Source: Leptidea sinapis (Eukaryota > Arthropoda > Insecta > Lepidoptera > Pieridae). Taken from it: a stretch of 64,000 nucleotides of DNA. Shown in pieces: positions 11,316-22,366 of the stretch (its first letter is position 1; each line of letters begins with the position of its first letter). Under the pieces are notes generated by a model. It saw only the letters and a list, made by a program, of their open reading frames with translations, ran no database searches and had not been told where the DNA came from. Made by a program: the position numbers and the translations under genes. Location: the NCBI RefSeq assembly GCF_905404315.1, contig NC_066286.1, positions 3,727,501 through 3,791,500 of the forward strand. The letters are read 5' to 3'.

Positions 11316-11319
11316 TAGA

Positions 11320-12125
11320 AAAATGAACGGCTGGATCACTTGGCATTGCGTAGAGACGTCGCTTCATTGTGTGTCTTCTACTGCATTTATCACGGGAGTG
11401 TTCCGAAGAGCTATTTTACCTGATTCCTAACGTAGAATTCCATCTCCGCATGACACGCCACAAATTACTATATCAACCCACAAACTGTGCACCTCAAAGT
11501 GCCCCTAGAAGCCAACGTCCATTTTTTGCACTAATGAAAGTAAATACAAACTTGGGTAATAATTCTCCAATCAAGCGAATGGCAAGAGAGTATAATGAGT
11601 ACCTAAATAAAATACCAGACTTGGACATTGGTGCAGATGGGTTTACAACATTTATAACATTTAAAATTTATAAGAAGTAAATGCTGACTTAATTTTAATA
11701 TAATATTTAGATAAACTGTAATTTTACTAACATAATATTTAACTAATCCAAGTTGTATAGTATGGTGGGGAAGGTAACAGATAGTGAAAGATGTGTAACC
11801 CTGTGAGTTATCTGTACACTTAGATAATTTTATTTTTATTTTTGTATGTAATTGATGTATTAGTGTGTGATTGTTGGGTTTCTGAATAAATAAATAAAAA
11901 TGGATGTATGGCACCCTCCACAGTGCTGTTATCAAGGAACACGGAACAAGGATAATATTTATTCCACGTACAACAGAGCTGTGGAATGAGCTTCCTTGTG
12001 CGATGTTTCCACGACAATACGACACGGGTACTTTCGAAAAAGCTCGTACACTTTTTAAAAGGCCTTCAACACTCCTGTGATTCCTGACACGTATGCTCGT
12101 TTGTCCTCCTCTACCATTAAAAAAG
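11320..12125 (+). mobile_element. LINE-A copy interrupted by LINE-B
   Basis: The plus strand reads ERLDHLALRRDVASLCVFY, HGSVPKS/ECSEELF in alternating frames and TRHKLLYQP up to 11487. LINE-A then resumes at 11901 as WMYGTLHSAVI, RTTELWNELPCAMFPRQYD and FEKARTLFKR, then the 3' untranslated sequence. The break corresponds to HHLDVW in the intact alignment with 12870-13395. Several stops make it non-functional. Confidence 0.8.
11488..11900 (+). mobile_element. LINE-B 3' end inserted in LINE-A
   Basis: Begins in frame with the interrupted LINE-A so that one 103-codon ORF (11369-11680) runs from LINE-A into LINE-B: ...CAPQSAPRSQRPFFAL, a NLGNNSPIKRM block, then its stop. It ends with a poly-(TAAA)-type tail at 11885-11900. 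A relative is at 29765-30010 (NVSRRTSRSPRPFFAL). At most a 2-bp target duplication is seen. Confidence 0.75.
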
Positions 12126-12205
12126 TTCAGAACACTCCATGGACGTTTGCAGACTTCTCGTAGTGACTCAGCGGTAAGGTCAGACAATAACGTACAAGCG
12201 TTTCT
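12126..12205 (-). mobile_element. LINE-D terminal fragment
   Basis: The minus strand reads SLREVCKRPWSVLNFF, matching SLQEVCEHPRNVLNFW of the copy at 2611-2921. Confidence 0.6.
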
Positions 12206-12227
12206 GTAGCTGGTGAAATAACTGGGA

Positions 12228-12362
12228 TAGTAAGAGTTAACATGTTATGTCTCAAAGTGATGAGCCAACCAAGGGTTTGTCAAGAATCCTGAGCGGCACT
12301 GCGTCGTAATGGCAGGGCGTTTCACTTACATCAGGTAAACGACTTGCTCATCTCATTTTTTT
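12228..12362 (-). repeat. Dispersed repeat E fragment
   Basis: Reverse complement carries the TCTCAAAGTGA and AAGAATCCTGAGCGGCACT blocks of family E. Confidence 0.65.
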
Positions 12363-12644
12363 TTGTAAAATTTTAAAATCAAATTCAAATAAAATGCTTT
12401 CCACATTTTAATATCACAACAACTATTACAAGTATGTTTGTAACATATTATACTCGTAAGTATATGGTTGTAATTTAACGTAACATATGATGTAATAACT
12501 CCATTTACTATCTATCAACATTCAGTATAAACAATATTTAACTTAAAATTATTTCCCCTAACCTTTGGAAATAAATATATGCTTTAATAATCCTTTAATA
12601 TTTTTATCTGAGGACGATGCAGTAATCCTTATATCATTTATACG

Positions 12645-12860
12645 CCTAGATAGTCTGTGACAGCTGTTAAACCTCGAAAAAAATTGAGGTTGACAGTTAT
12701 CCTCTATTTTGAGCAATACAACAACACAATAAAGTGTCATACAAAGCGCGAGTGTAAGAAGCAGCTTGTAATGCACACTAAAGTGATAAACCTGGCCTGT
12801 TTTCATCTGTTTCCTGGCAGCGAGAGGCTCTATCTAGACGTATAAATGATATAAGCTGTA
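12645..12860 (-). repeat. Repeat F (MITE-like)
   Basis: Ends with TCTAGACGTATAAAT on the plus strand and carries the CGCGAGTGTAAG and CCTGGCCTGTTTTCAT blocks shared by seven copies in the window. Noncoding. Confidence 0.65.
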
Positions 12861-12869
12861 ATCAAGGTA

Positions 12870-13395
12870 ATAATAAGCGCAGGTCCGGCCACACATGGAG
12901 TATTGCTGTGATCTCTGGTCTGGCGCACCCCAGTATCAGCTCGATCCATTTGACCGCGTGCAACGCCGAGCAGCTCGAATTGTCGGGGACCTAGCGCTCT
13001 GTGAACGGCTGGATCACTTGGCGTTGCGTAGAGACGTCGCTTTATTGTGTGTCTTCTACCGCATTTATCACGGGGAGTGTTCTGAAGAGCTGTTCAACCT
13101 GATTCCTGCCGCCGAATTTCACCATCGCACGACACGCCACAAGTTACGATATCATCCCCACCATCTGGATGTGTGGCGGTCCTCCACAGTGCGGTTTGAG
13201 CGGAATGAGCTTCCTTGTGCGGTGTTTCCGGGACGATACGACATGGGTACCTTCAAAAAAAGCGCGTACACCTTCCTTAAAGGCCGGCAACGCTCTTGTG
13301 ATTCCTCTGGTGTTGCAAGAGAGTGTGGGCGGCGGTGATCACTTAACACCAGGTGACCCGTACGCTCGTTTGTCCTCCTATTCCATAAAAAAAAA
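12870..13395 (+). mobile_element. LINE-A ORF2 C-terminus and 3' end (best copy)
   Basis: An uninterrupted 147-codon frame (12895-13338) encodes the C-terminal part of a non-LTR reverse transcriptase protein: HMEYCCDLWSGAPQYQLDPF, VQRRAARIVGD, ERLDHLALRRDV, YRIYHGECSEELF, MGTFKK and FLKGRQRSCDSSG. About eight residues are missing around FERNELP compared with the other copies. The catalytic RT part (YADD) is absent, so this is a 5'-truncated copy. The 3' untranslated region ends in an A-run at 13387-13396. Being open throughout, it is the youngest-looking LINE-A here. Confidence 0.8.
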
Positions 13396-13616
13396 TCAAA
13401 CCTGCACCGACACAGTCAATAATACGTGTGCTCATAACCCGACAGGTGTACTGTTTGTGTATCCATCGAAAATAAAATTAACGACGCTTGTGTGACTATT
13501 AAGTAAATTAGCGCTGGAGTAATAAAGTTCCTCGGAAATGGATCTTCTGGAGCCGTCCGATACTCTTTATATACACTCCCTACAGAGCACACTAAGTGGA
13601 GTCTTAAGGTACAATA

Positions 13617-13695
13617 AATCAAATCAAAATAAGTTTATTCACGTAGGTCACGGAAATGACACTTATGAATGTCAAAAAGAAAAATATTTTTCTTA
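13617..13695 (-). mobile_element. LINE 3' tail fragment
   Basis: Reverse complement reads TTTGACATTCATAAGTGTCA then GTGACCTACGTGAATAAACT followed by a TTTTGATTTGATT tail, the style of several lepidopteran LINE 3' ends. Confidence 0.5.
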
Positions 13696-13699
13696 ATAG

Positions 13700-14595
13700 T
13701 CGACTAATATAATACATGCTATCTCATCCAACATCATGTGAGAAAGTGATACATACACTAATCTATGAAATATCCAGTGAAATAGACGATTATTTTGACT
13801 GTAACCGTAATATTGATTGACATCTCGTAAACTGTCAGACAGCACCTTAGTATTTTGTATATTATTCCCTATTACAGGTTCGTCGCACATTAACACATCA
13901 ATCTTGGTCACACATTATCGGGCTGTCAGGTGGTCAATACGCTAGTCTATTGTAAGTATAAGGTGATAATGTTTTTTTTTTAATTTTCCAACATTAACAT
14001 AATTCTTAATCACAAGAACTATAGACATTGATTATAAAGTATAAAGAAGCACATATTTTATAATTTCTTGATATTTACGAAACACCAATAAGCATTTTGT
14101 ATATTAAGCAGAATAATGTTGAATAATTAATTTACAATTATAATAATAAAGCGATTTGTCTTTTCAACATCGTATTTTAGTAATTTATTTTACAAATAAA
14201 CAAAGTGATTCAAAGTCAAGTTGGTTCATAAAATTAATTCAATGAATCACTAGACTTTGTTTCATTGAGATGCTTTGAAAATAATATTATGTTTGGTTTA
14301 ACGTAATCAATGTAATAACATGTCCTCATTGCATGTTGTTAAGGTTTAATACTAGTAATAAATTAAATAATTATAAACGGTACTTTAAGTTAGATAATAA
14401 AAACTAAGGGCTTGGTATAGCGATAGTGGCTGGGACACGGGGAAGGTAATATATTTTTATTATGTAGAACACGACTTGCGTCAAACTCAGCTTCCTTCTC
14501 ATGTTAAAATTGGAGCTGAAGACGGAATACGACACAAATATGGCACAAGAATACACGAGAAATCCATCAGTTATTATTTTTATTTCTTATTAAAT
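13700..14595. other. AT-rich stretch, no gene recognised
   Basis: Only short ORFs without motif. Confidence 0.45.
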
Positions 14596-14597
14596 TA

Positions 14598-14852
14598 GGG
14601 TAGTAGTATAGTAACCGAATGTTTAGCGACCTTACCTACTGAGCTTGAGGTCCCGGGTTCGAATCTCGGTAGGTGCAATCATTTATACGGTGAATATGAA
14701 TGTTAGTTTCTGATTCATGGATGTTTATATGTAATAATGTATGTTTAAGTAAGTATATTATATTTAATACATCGTTGTCTTGCAAACCATAGCACAGGCT
14801 ATGCCTAATTTGGGGCAAGATAATTTGTGTAAAAGTGTGTCAATATTATTAT
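14598..14852 (+). repeat. tRNA-derived SINE (type 1)
   Basis: Starts with a tRNA-like head including GGTCCCGGGTTCGAATCTCG (B box), then the body words CAATCATTTATACGGTGAAT, GATTCATGGATGTTTATATG, CACAGGCTATGCCTAATTTG and the tail TGTGTAAAAGTGTGTCAATA with ATT repeats. Copies also lie at 19750-19925, 24575-24862 and 55420-55560, with a tail-only scrap at 51965-52012. Confidence 0.8.
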
Positions 14853-14864
14853 TATTAAATATTA

Positions 14865-14950
14865 CCCAGTTACGTATTATGTCTGGACCTGAAGGCGATG
14901 ACGTCACATCGTCGCTTTGTTACGGTGTACAAAATAAGGATCACTAAAGA
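14865..14950 (+). repeat. Dispersed repeat K, copy 1
   Basis: Matches the reverse complement of 28805-28890 over CGATGACGTCACATCGTCGC and CACCGTAA-type blocks. Noncoding. Confidence 0.65.
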
Positions 14951-14954
14951 ATAT

Positions 14955-15930
14955 ACTCATATCATTATTAACTAGCAATGCCCCACGGTTTCACTCGCGT
15001 AGATACCGATCACCACTTTCGTGGTAGTGTAAAGTCAACTTAGTAAGTCGGACTATATATTTATTTTTGTTCACATAAAAGTTTTATTTCACTTAGTTTT
15101 CTAAGTTTTAAATTACTTCATTTCAGATGGGGCTTCATGATCCAGCGAGGTCCACAAATAATATGGCCGTGTAGTTAATATATTTAATATATTTTTATAT
15201 AAATCTTATCAGTTTTATCTAGCTTCCCTTAGTTTTATTAATATTTTAAATATAATATATTTCTGTCTATCCCGCTGTGTACACACCTTAGTGTAGGTTC
15301 AGTCTGTCTTTTACTAAGCTTTTGGTTTTCTTCTTCGTTTTTGTTGTACCTCGAATGTGTGTACCAATTAAAGTAAAGTAAATAATTTACAAACTATAAA
15401 AGTAACCAAACTTTTTATTACTCTCATATAATAAAATAATAAATAAGTCTATCTTGTGAATGAATAGGCAATCTGTTGTTGATCATAAGGCATAACTTCA
15501 TCAAGTTATAAAATATATGAGTGATGAGACAATATCTTGTATTGGGCAATACTTAAACGTGTTAAGTAATACGGCAGTTTATAGCTGACGTAAATTAGCT
15601 GTATTTTTTAATTATATTTTATTGTTTATTGCTTAAAAGTTATAACAATCAATCACTGTCAAAGGATTTGCATTATTACAACATTTCATTTTCTCTGGGT
15701 TCCAAACCCTAACATAAGACATCACCTTATACTTAAAGCTACAATGGCGGCTAAATATAAAATACTTGTTTGCAATAAAAAAAAATGGCAGCTGACAGAT
15801 GTTGTAATAGCTACACTAGTGTATCACAGTTACTTTCATATACCATATGTCCGAGATATATTGTGGGGTCGGGCCGCAGATAGACAAGGGCAATTCAAAC
15901 AGTCTATAAGATGTATTCTAAGCTTGTTTT
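14955..15930. other. AT-rich stretch, no gene recognised
   Basis: Nothing assignable apart from a CTAGCAATGCCCCACGGTTT word at 14975, which resembles the edge of a common dispersed repeat. Confidence 0.4.
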
Positions 15931-15933
15931 AAA

Positions 15934-16090
15934 CTTAGATAATTTATATATCTAGGTGGAACCTCTTGTTGTGAGGAAACACATAAGAACAGTCTTTAAT
16001 GCGCATGAGAGCTACAACTTACACTCGCGATACGTCAGTTTGAGTGTGCGTGCGTTTTTCTGAATTTAGAACAACTATCAGTTCACCGCT
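15934..16090 (+). repeat. Repeat F (MITE-like)
   Basis: Starts CTTAGATAATTTATA and carries CTTACACTCGCGATACGT and GTGTGCGTGCGTTTTT; same family as 40041-40206. Confidence 0.65.
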
Positions 16091-16379
16091 ATTTTTTTGT
16101 ATAACGTAACCATTTTACGAATTACCAATTAAAATATGACTGTTAATAGTCTAGTTTAGTACTCATAGCATTGATTATTAATGGATTTCCGCAATTTGAA
16201 TTTGATTTGACCTTTGCCACCTGTATGTAAACGAACCGTATTGAGACATATCTTACGAGTAGACCGCATTAACAAGATGGCTGAATTTTCAAAAGTGCGT
16301 GTATTGCTGCCTTAACAATGTGTTTTCAACAATTTTTTCCTATCATCATATGCAAGGCCAACTCGCCTTAAATCGGTTC

Positions 16380-16560
16380 AATTAAGTTTTGAATTTTTTA
16401 TGAGAAAAAGAACGAGATGATTAAGACGTTCACCTGAGCATAAGTGATACGCCCTGCCCATTACAATGCAGAGCCGCTCACTATTCTTAAAGAACCCAAA
16501 ACTTTGAGCGGCGTCATAATCGCGCTTATCACTTTGAGACGATGTTATACAGTACACTCT
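16380..16560 (+). repeat. Dispersed repeat E fragment
   Basis: Blocks CCTGCCCATTACAATGCAG, GAGCCGCTCA and CACTTTGAGACGATGTTA are shared with the other E copies. Confidence 0.7.
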
Positions 16561-16611
16561 CTGTATTCCTTCAACCCAAAACACAATAAAACTTGCACAC
16601 TTTAGTAATTT

Positions 16612-16745
16612 ACACGTGTAGATAGAGCCTCCTGCAGCTAGACAACAGATGACAACAGGCCAGGCTTATATCCAGGTCTTACACTCGCGATACGTATGTC
16701 ACTTTGTTTTATATTTTCGACGTGTCAAAATCTATCAAGACGTAT
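16612..16745 (+). repeat. Repeat F (MITE-like)
   Basis: Contains CAACAGGCCAGGCTTAT and CTTACACTCGCGATACGTAT. Confidence 0.65.
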
Positions 16746-16944
16746 AAATTTTCTAAGCTTGCATATTACTGCTTGAGGGCAGAAAAAATTTGCCTGGCAC
16801 CTTGTACCAAGCCTCCCACTGGCAAAACAAAAGAGATTTAAAATTCTAATATCTAATAATAACAAGAGACAGAACGAAAGAAAGGAATTAAGTGTTTCAC
16901 TTACATACATACATTGTAATACAAATGATGCATAAAACAATGCA

Positions 16945-17100
16945 TTTGTAAGTTTTTACAAAAAGAGTGCCAATGAGTTTCTTCTCACTAAAGCTCAACC
17001 TTTTCCGAAGTGGTTATAAATGTAAAAAGAAAAGAAAACATTTGAAATTCATAAGTGACTTGTTCTTGACTAACACGAATAAAGTGACTTTGACTTCATT
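16945..17100 (+). mobile_element. LINE 3' untranslated fragment
   Basis: AGAGTGCCAATGAGTTTCTT, TCAACCTTTTCCGAAGTGG, TTCATAAGTGACTTG and the terminal AATAAAGTGACTTTGACTT form the 3' end type shared by several insect LINEs; no coding part remains. Confidence 0.55.
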
Positions 17101-17398
17101 TGATTTTAAATTATAAAGTTGGAATTTATAATGACGCAAATTCATATTTTTTATTTTTTTATTTTGAGAAACTATTTACAATAGGTAACTTTAAAAGATA
17201 ATACAATGTTAAAACCATTAATTAGCATATATTTATTACTGTTTTATATTTAAGATTAGGATCACTGCTAATATAATATGTTATTTGTGGCTCAGAATAT
17301 AGTGTTATTTAGCCCCGCGGTGCTATAATAAAATAAAGCACAAATAAACGATGTCTTAATATTTGACCTTTGCCTGTTTTGTTTTGTGACCAATATAT

Positions 17399-18240
17399 AT
17401 TCAAATTCAAATATTTTTATTCAAAATAGGATGTGACACCACTTCTTGAAACTCAAAAAAAACTACCATCCATTCAACAAACTCAGCGGGCTTAGTTTTT
17501 TATAAAATAAGGTTATAAAGTAAGTTCGAATAATAAAATTATTTTTTTAATAGCCTGTGGGCGGTCGCTCCATTCTATGGTATCATTAAGAAAGTCATTT
17601 ATGTTATAGTATCCTTTACCACACAATCGTTTTTTAATAATTCGTTTGAATTTCGTATTAAGTACATTTCTTTTGAACATTATCTGGGATCTTGTTGTAA
17701 AAGCATATACAACGCTCTAGAAAAGATTTACTACGCGACTTAGTCGAGTAGTAGTTATAAGTTTGTTCCTGGTGTTAACATTATGGTTATGTGCCTATGT
17801 ACAGACAACATTATCAATATTATATGGAGAAGCAACAGTCAAAATGGAAATTTCTTTTAATTTAGCTCTCAATGATTATTTAGGACCTAGGTTATAAATA
17901 GCGCGAATAACCCTCTTCTGTAGCACAAATATTGTATTATTATCGGCAGCACTGCCCCACAGCAACATACAATAGGACATAATACTATGGAAGTAACTAA
18001 AGTATACAAGTCGCGCCGTATATATGTCAGTTAATTGTCTAATCTTTTAAACCGCGTATGCTGCAGAACTAAGTCTGTTCACCAATCCTTCAATATGGGG
18101 GCCCCATTGTAATTTGGAATCCAGAGTAATACCAAGAAATATAGCAGATTCCACCAGTTTTATAACCTCTTTAACAAAACACTCGCAAACATTTACATAC
18201 ATTAACATTTGGTACAGTAAATTTTATATAATTCGTGGTG
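17399..18240 (-). mobile_element. LINE-C C-terminal coding remnant and 3' end (longest copies with 52697)
   Basis: The minus strand encodes, with a few breaks, GITLDSKLQWGPHIEGLVNR, SSAAYAVKKIRQLTDIYGA, IMSYCMLLWGSAADNNTIF, VLQKRVIRAIYNL, LRAKFKEISILTVAS and KRIIKKRLCGKGYYNINDFL. These are the post-catalytic part of a non-LTR reverse transcriptase (jockey/CR1 group). The RT catalytic part is missing, so the copy is 5'-truncated. Stops interrupt it after the ILTVAS block. Confidence 0.8.
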
Positions 18241-18357
18241 TTCCTTGTGGTGTCCCCCCGCCCATACTGAGAGGAGTCCCAGGATATCTCCTGCCAGTAA
18301 CGTCAACCTTCTGAATTATATTGTTTAAATAGTTGAAATTAAACTTTTAAACTCTAA

Positions 18358-18617
18358 CGGCCTTACAAATAAACTTGGTATTTTTAAGTTGATGATAAAC
18401 AAAGAAAATGCAAAATGTTTACAATATTGTTGACATCACCGTCACTACAATGATAATTCTGAAGTTTTCCGAATGACAAGCTGCCTTGCAAATAAACGCG
18501 GGAAACGTTATACGTCCGACCAATCCATTCGTAAGTAAAATGTCTATTTGTAAACATTTTACATATTCTTGGCTTATGCTTAGTTATAACTTTATGCCAA
18601 GTTTATTTGTAAGGCCG
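18358..18617. mobile_element. MITE with 21-bp perfect inverted repeats, PIF/Harbinger-like
   Basis: Bases 18358-18378 (starting CGGCCTTACAAATAAACTTG) are the exact reverse complement of 18597-18617, and TAA flanks both ends (18355-18357, 18618-18620). The length is 260 bp with no ORF. The shared CGGCC terminus and 3-bp duplication link it loosely to the MITE at 8961-9277. The centre contains a further inverted pair around AATGTTTACAA / TTGTAAACATT. Confidence 0.85.
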
Positions 18618-18619
18618 TA

Positions 18620-19435
18620 AATTTGCTACAATGTTCATATCAATTTATAGTTAATGATATACTTTGTGTATATCAACATAAATGAGCCTTTTATTCAGAC
18701 TATTAATATGCTAAGCGACATAAAAATTAATTTTAACTTTAAATGAAATAGATTTAAAAAAAAATTTGCCTGAAATTGTCTAGTTGTCTGATCATTCTGA
18801 ATTATAAAGTTGTGACACATATAACACAGCGAAGGAATCAGTTAACCTACAATGATAATATCGGTTCCGTGTCTTTTTGGCTCATAACTAGAAAAAAATA
18901 TTTGACTTCTTGCCAATACCTGTACAAAGGTTGGCACTTTATAACCATAGACAATGATGTTATTGTAGAAGTTGCTTAAGACGTAATTCAATATTTTACT
19001 CAGCCTAACTAACGATTATATATTTGATATTGTTTATTTATAATAGTGTTCTCATCCTCTACATAATATTATTACGTTACCATAATAAATACACTATATT
19101 ATGCTCAAGCAAGGCCTATAGCGAACCGGATCTTAATGATGTTGTTAAAGTATCATATTTAAATTAACTTTGTGACAAAACAATTTAAATTTGATTTCCT
19201 ATAATTTAAGAATTTTAATTATCTTACACGTGATAAAATATATAAAATACTAAGCATTAATTTAGCTCTGATACTATTGATTTAGCGTTAAAATTAATTT
19301 TGATTTTAGGTTGGTTTTGAAATTATAAGCCCTATTTTGTATTAATTGACTTGAACTAAATTACTGATATTCAGACAATGTATTATTTTACATTTTGGCC
19401 ACATGAAGCGACACACAGTATAAATAAATTGTGGT
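18620..19435. other. AT-rich stretch, no gene recognised
   Basis: Short ORFs only. Confidence 0.45.
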
Positions 19436-19439
19436 TGTA

Positions 19440-19630
19440 AATACCGAAGCGAACAGATCGCGGCCGTGCTCTAACAAGATGGACTGACCAAATTAAAGAC
19501 TCATCATCCAAATTGTGCACATTGGACAGAACAAAAGAGAGACGTGCTGGACAGAATCTGGTGGAGGCAGATCGTCCGCTCAAGATGCAACCATAATTAT
19601 GACTTCGATCCTCAGACACGAGGGACCGAC
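19440..19630 (+). mobile_element. RTE-type LINE C-terminal fragment
   Basis: Frames alternate to give DRGRALTRWTDQIKDSSSK, LDRTKERR and RIWWRQIVRSRCNHNYDFD followed by PQTRGT. That is the end of an RTE-clade ORF2 (RW.D.I......AQDR..WR.IV...DPQ.R) as known in insects. It is truncated and frameshifted. Confidence 0.65.
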
Positions 19631-19653
19631 CCCAGAGAGATCTCTCTGGGGTC
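19628..19653. repeat. 26-bp perfect palindrome
   Basis: GACCCCAGAGAGA is followed immediately by its reverse complement. It lies directly after the RTE coding end and may be a hairpin in that element's 3' untranslated region. Confidence 0.85.
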
Positions 19654-19749
19654 TTTTATAGATATAAAATTAATTATAACATTGATGCACTCTTACACAA
19701 TTAATTATATTGTAAAACAACATATTGTCTGTACGATGGGTGCAAGACA

Positions 19750-19925
19750 ACGATATATTAAATACAAAATACATACTTACACATACATAAATACATATAA
19801 ACATCCATAACTCGGAAACAAACATCCATGTTCATCATATAAATATTTACACCTACCGGAATTACAACCCCGGACCTTTATCTCAGTAGGCAGGGTTACT
19901 AACCACTGAGCTATATAGATGATCA
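19750..19925 (-). repeat. tRNA-derived SINE (type 1)
   Basis: Reverse complement begins ATATAGCTCAGTGGTTAGTA (good A box) and GGTCCGGGGTTGTAATTCC (B box with changes), then the SINE body TTGTTTCCGAGTTATGGATG. The 3' part is lost. Confidence 0.8.
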
Positions 19926-19929
19926 TTGA

Positions 19930-20230
19930 TAAATATAATCCGAGTGTAATGAAGTAATTCGACATATTGAACACTTGACATTACATTTCAATACTCTGAC
20001 CTGAAATCGAAACTGCAAATATTAACATATTACAAGACTTACGCTTCTGTTTATCAAATGCAAATATCTTTGGTCTCTGTACAAACAACGGTTAAACTTT
20101 GCCACTGAACGAAAATCAAGCAATTTTATGACAGCAACGAACATGCTTCAATTCCTAATAGATATAGAAATATATTTATTAACCTTAGGTCTTAGTGACA
20201 TTAACATAACATAATATTGCAACAACACTT
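19930..20230. other. No gene recognised
   Basis: AT-rich, no motif seen. Confidence 0.4.
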
Positions 20231-20234
20231 GCAA

Positions 20235-20350
20235 CAATTCAGGAACATATATCAGTTCGGAATGGGGCATTTGACACGAGGAGAAGAACTGATAAGAAAC
20301 TCCCAGTCCATCTTTTAAATCATGTAACAACTTAGCCTACATAATAATGC
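20235..20350 (-). repeat. Dispersed repeat I, copy 1
   Basis: Shares GAACTGATAAGAAACTCCCA and TCTTTTAAATCAT with 42165-42330 and the reverse of 32745-32930. In the minus sense all three can be read as LKDGLGVSYQFF or a close variant, so it may be a remnant of a transposon ORF end; I do not recognise the protein. Confidence 0.6.
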
Positions 20351-20765
20351 TTGCCCATTTATATATCACGGCTGAAAAAGACACCGCTGCCAGTACCTAC
20401 TTGTGACTATATAGTAATAATATGACTATATAGATTACTCGATATTAGTATTTCATATCACGTTATTTGACGATGAACTTCTAAGGTACTGAACCTATTT
20501 TAATTAAATTGTGCAGACTGCAGTTTCACCATAGGATAGTTTTTATTTCGATTCGTGACCCTACTAATTATTTTATAGGAAAAGGAAACAACCAAATAAT
20601 TGTAGTAAAGATTGAATTTCTAGAAATTTCGAAATTCACAAAAAAGGTATTTTAATTTTGACATGAAATTTTGTAGATATGCATTTATTCAGGTGACGTG
20701 AAGCGCACCGGTCACCAGCTAGTAAATTTAACTAATGACATCAAAAGTATTTTATATTATTGAAA
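20350..20765. other. Mostly unassigned AT-rich DNA
   Basis: Bases 20690-20724 end GCGCACCGGTCACCAGCTAG followed by T, resembling the end of the repeat at 31085-31284; possibly a Helitron-type terminus. Confidence 0.35.
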
Positions 20766-20769
20766 GTAT

Positions 20770-20910
20770 ATTGTTTTTTTTTATTAAAGAGCGCAAAAAA
20801 TAATGCTGGCAGAGTTTCTTGCCCGCATCTTCTCTCTCAGAACACCATTTGTTTTCAAAGCGGTGAAGTGTTCGAAATGACATCAAAATTAATTCTACAG
20901 GAATCAATTT
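20770..20910 (+). mobile_element. LINE 3' untranslated fragment
   Basis: GCAGAGTTTCTTGCCCGCAT, TTCTCTCTCAGAACACCATT and TTTTCAAAGCGGTGAAGTG resemble the conserved 3' end of an insect LINE family. Confidence 0.4.
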
Positions 20911-20914
20911 TGAG

Positions 20915-22140
20915 AAAATAGATACCTTTTATGCCTTTTATAATTTTTATCAAATGATACCATTGAATGTATGCAAAACACTTAACAAAAATCTTTAAAG
21001 TTAAACATTAAACAACCTAATGACTGTATCATCTTAAATGATCGTTAGCTGCATAAGCTAAGGTATTTAGTTAAAGCCTTCATGCAAAGGGCACACAGGC
21101 CACGGATTGGTTTATCTTAAACTAATCGTGATTCAAGCTTCACTAATATTGAAATTTCTTACATTCAAAATTATTTTATGGCCCACATTAACCTTTATCC
21201 CAAAATTTGCCCTTCAATGTTAGAGTTAAGGTTAATGGCTAACTACTTATATGATTGATTACTCTGTTTTGCCTGTGACTTTGTCTGCTTTAAATTTCGT
21301 ACAACACTTAGTATCTTGAGACGGTAATTCATGCCAATGACCTTGGTTATAGGGCGAGAGTGTACCATTCGTATGTAAAAGTTAAAATAATTATTAATTA
21401 ATCATAATTGACAAATAAAAAACATTATAACAACCACATCATGTAATTTTCTTTTCTGTATATTTGGAAACAAACATCTATGTTATTTGGAGTAATATTA
21501 ACCGATCGTTTAGTTTAAACCTAAATATTCCGAGATCAATTTAAGATTGTTTTTATTATCAAATCAGACCTGAAAATTTAGGGAAAAATTATACCCCTTA
21601 TCAATTTCTGTAGCCTTTGAGAATGTTTGAGCAATTTTATGATACTCGGTTCAGTTAATAAGACGTAAGACTAAAATAAAGTAAAGTTAAAACATTTGCG
21701 TTTTAATATTGTTATAATTATTATTAACATTAAAATAATTGTTCTATTTTTAAATACTTGGATTAACTGTCCCATATCTACTACCTATTGATTTACTTTC
21801 ATATTAACCTTAGTATATTAAGCATTTCTGCTATGATAATCACTTGTTTGAAGTTTTACTATATATTCATTATTTTAACAATAAAGCTTATTTTTTTTTT
21901 GTTTTAATGTTCTTCTAAGTAAGTAAGTGACAGAACGGTGAAATCAACAATCTCAATGTGATAAACATTGTCAATATGATCAAAGTCATAACGCAACACA
22001 AAATGGCTAAAAGCGGAGCGTAATGCGATACGTTCCCTATTACATCTCACTGCATCCATCATCCTACGATTTAGGAAGGAATCTTCATATTTGCCTATAA
22101 TTACAACCTCCAATTTTTCACAGAACATTCCTCGTGCACC
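20915..22140. other. AT-rich stretch, no gene recognised
   Basis: An 88-codon minus-strand ORF (21904-22170) has no recognisable motif and runs into the minisatellite. Confidence 0.4.
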
Positions 22141-22142
22141 TC

Positions 22143-22366
22143 GTTCACCGGGACAATACATAAACAACATACATTAATGAATATTTCAAAATCAATTTCT
22201 TTGTTTATCAGGGCAGTACATGAACACTTCAAATCCGATTTTTATGCTCATCTGGGGCAGTAAATGAATATTTCTTAATACATTTCTATGTTCATCTGGG
22301 CAGTATATGAACACTTCCAAATCTATGTCTATGTTCATCTGGGGCAGTACATAAACAATCAAAAAC
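22143..22366. repeat. Minisatellite, five units of about 43-60 bp
   Basis: Units start at 22143, 22203, 22246, 22290 and 22333, each opening with a variant of GTTCATCTGGGGCAGTACAT followed by GAACACTTCC-AAAT and CTATG. The first unit is longer and more diverged; the last is partial. Confidence 0.85.

Noticed and set aside
11603..12187. 194-codon minus-strand ORF, one of the longer frames here
   Set aside because: It is the antisense of the nested LINE-A/LINE-B copy, apart from the LINE-D scrap at its start.
13545..13565. TATA-like TATATAAAGAG on the minus strand
   Set aside because: No leader, donor or ORF follows; chance TATA words are frequent in this AT-rich DNA.
21904..22170. 88-codon minus-strand ORF
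   Set aside because: No motif and it runs into the minisatellite; treated as a chance frame.
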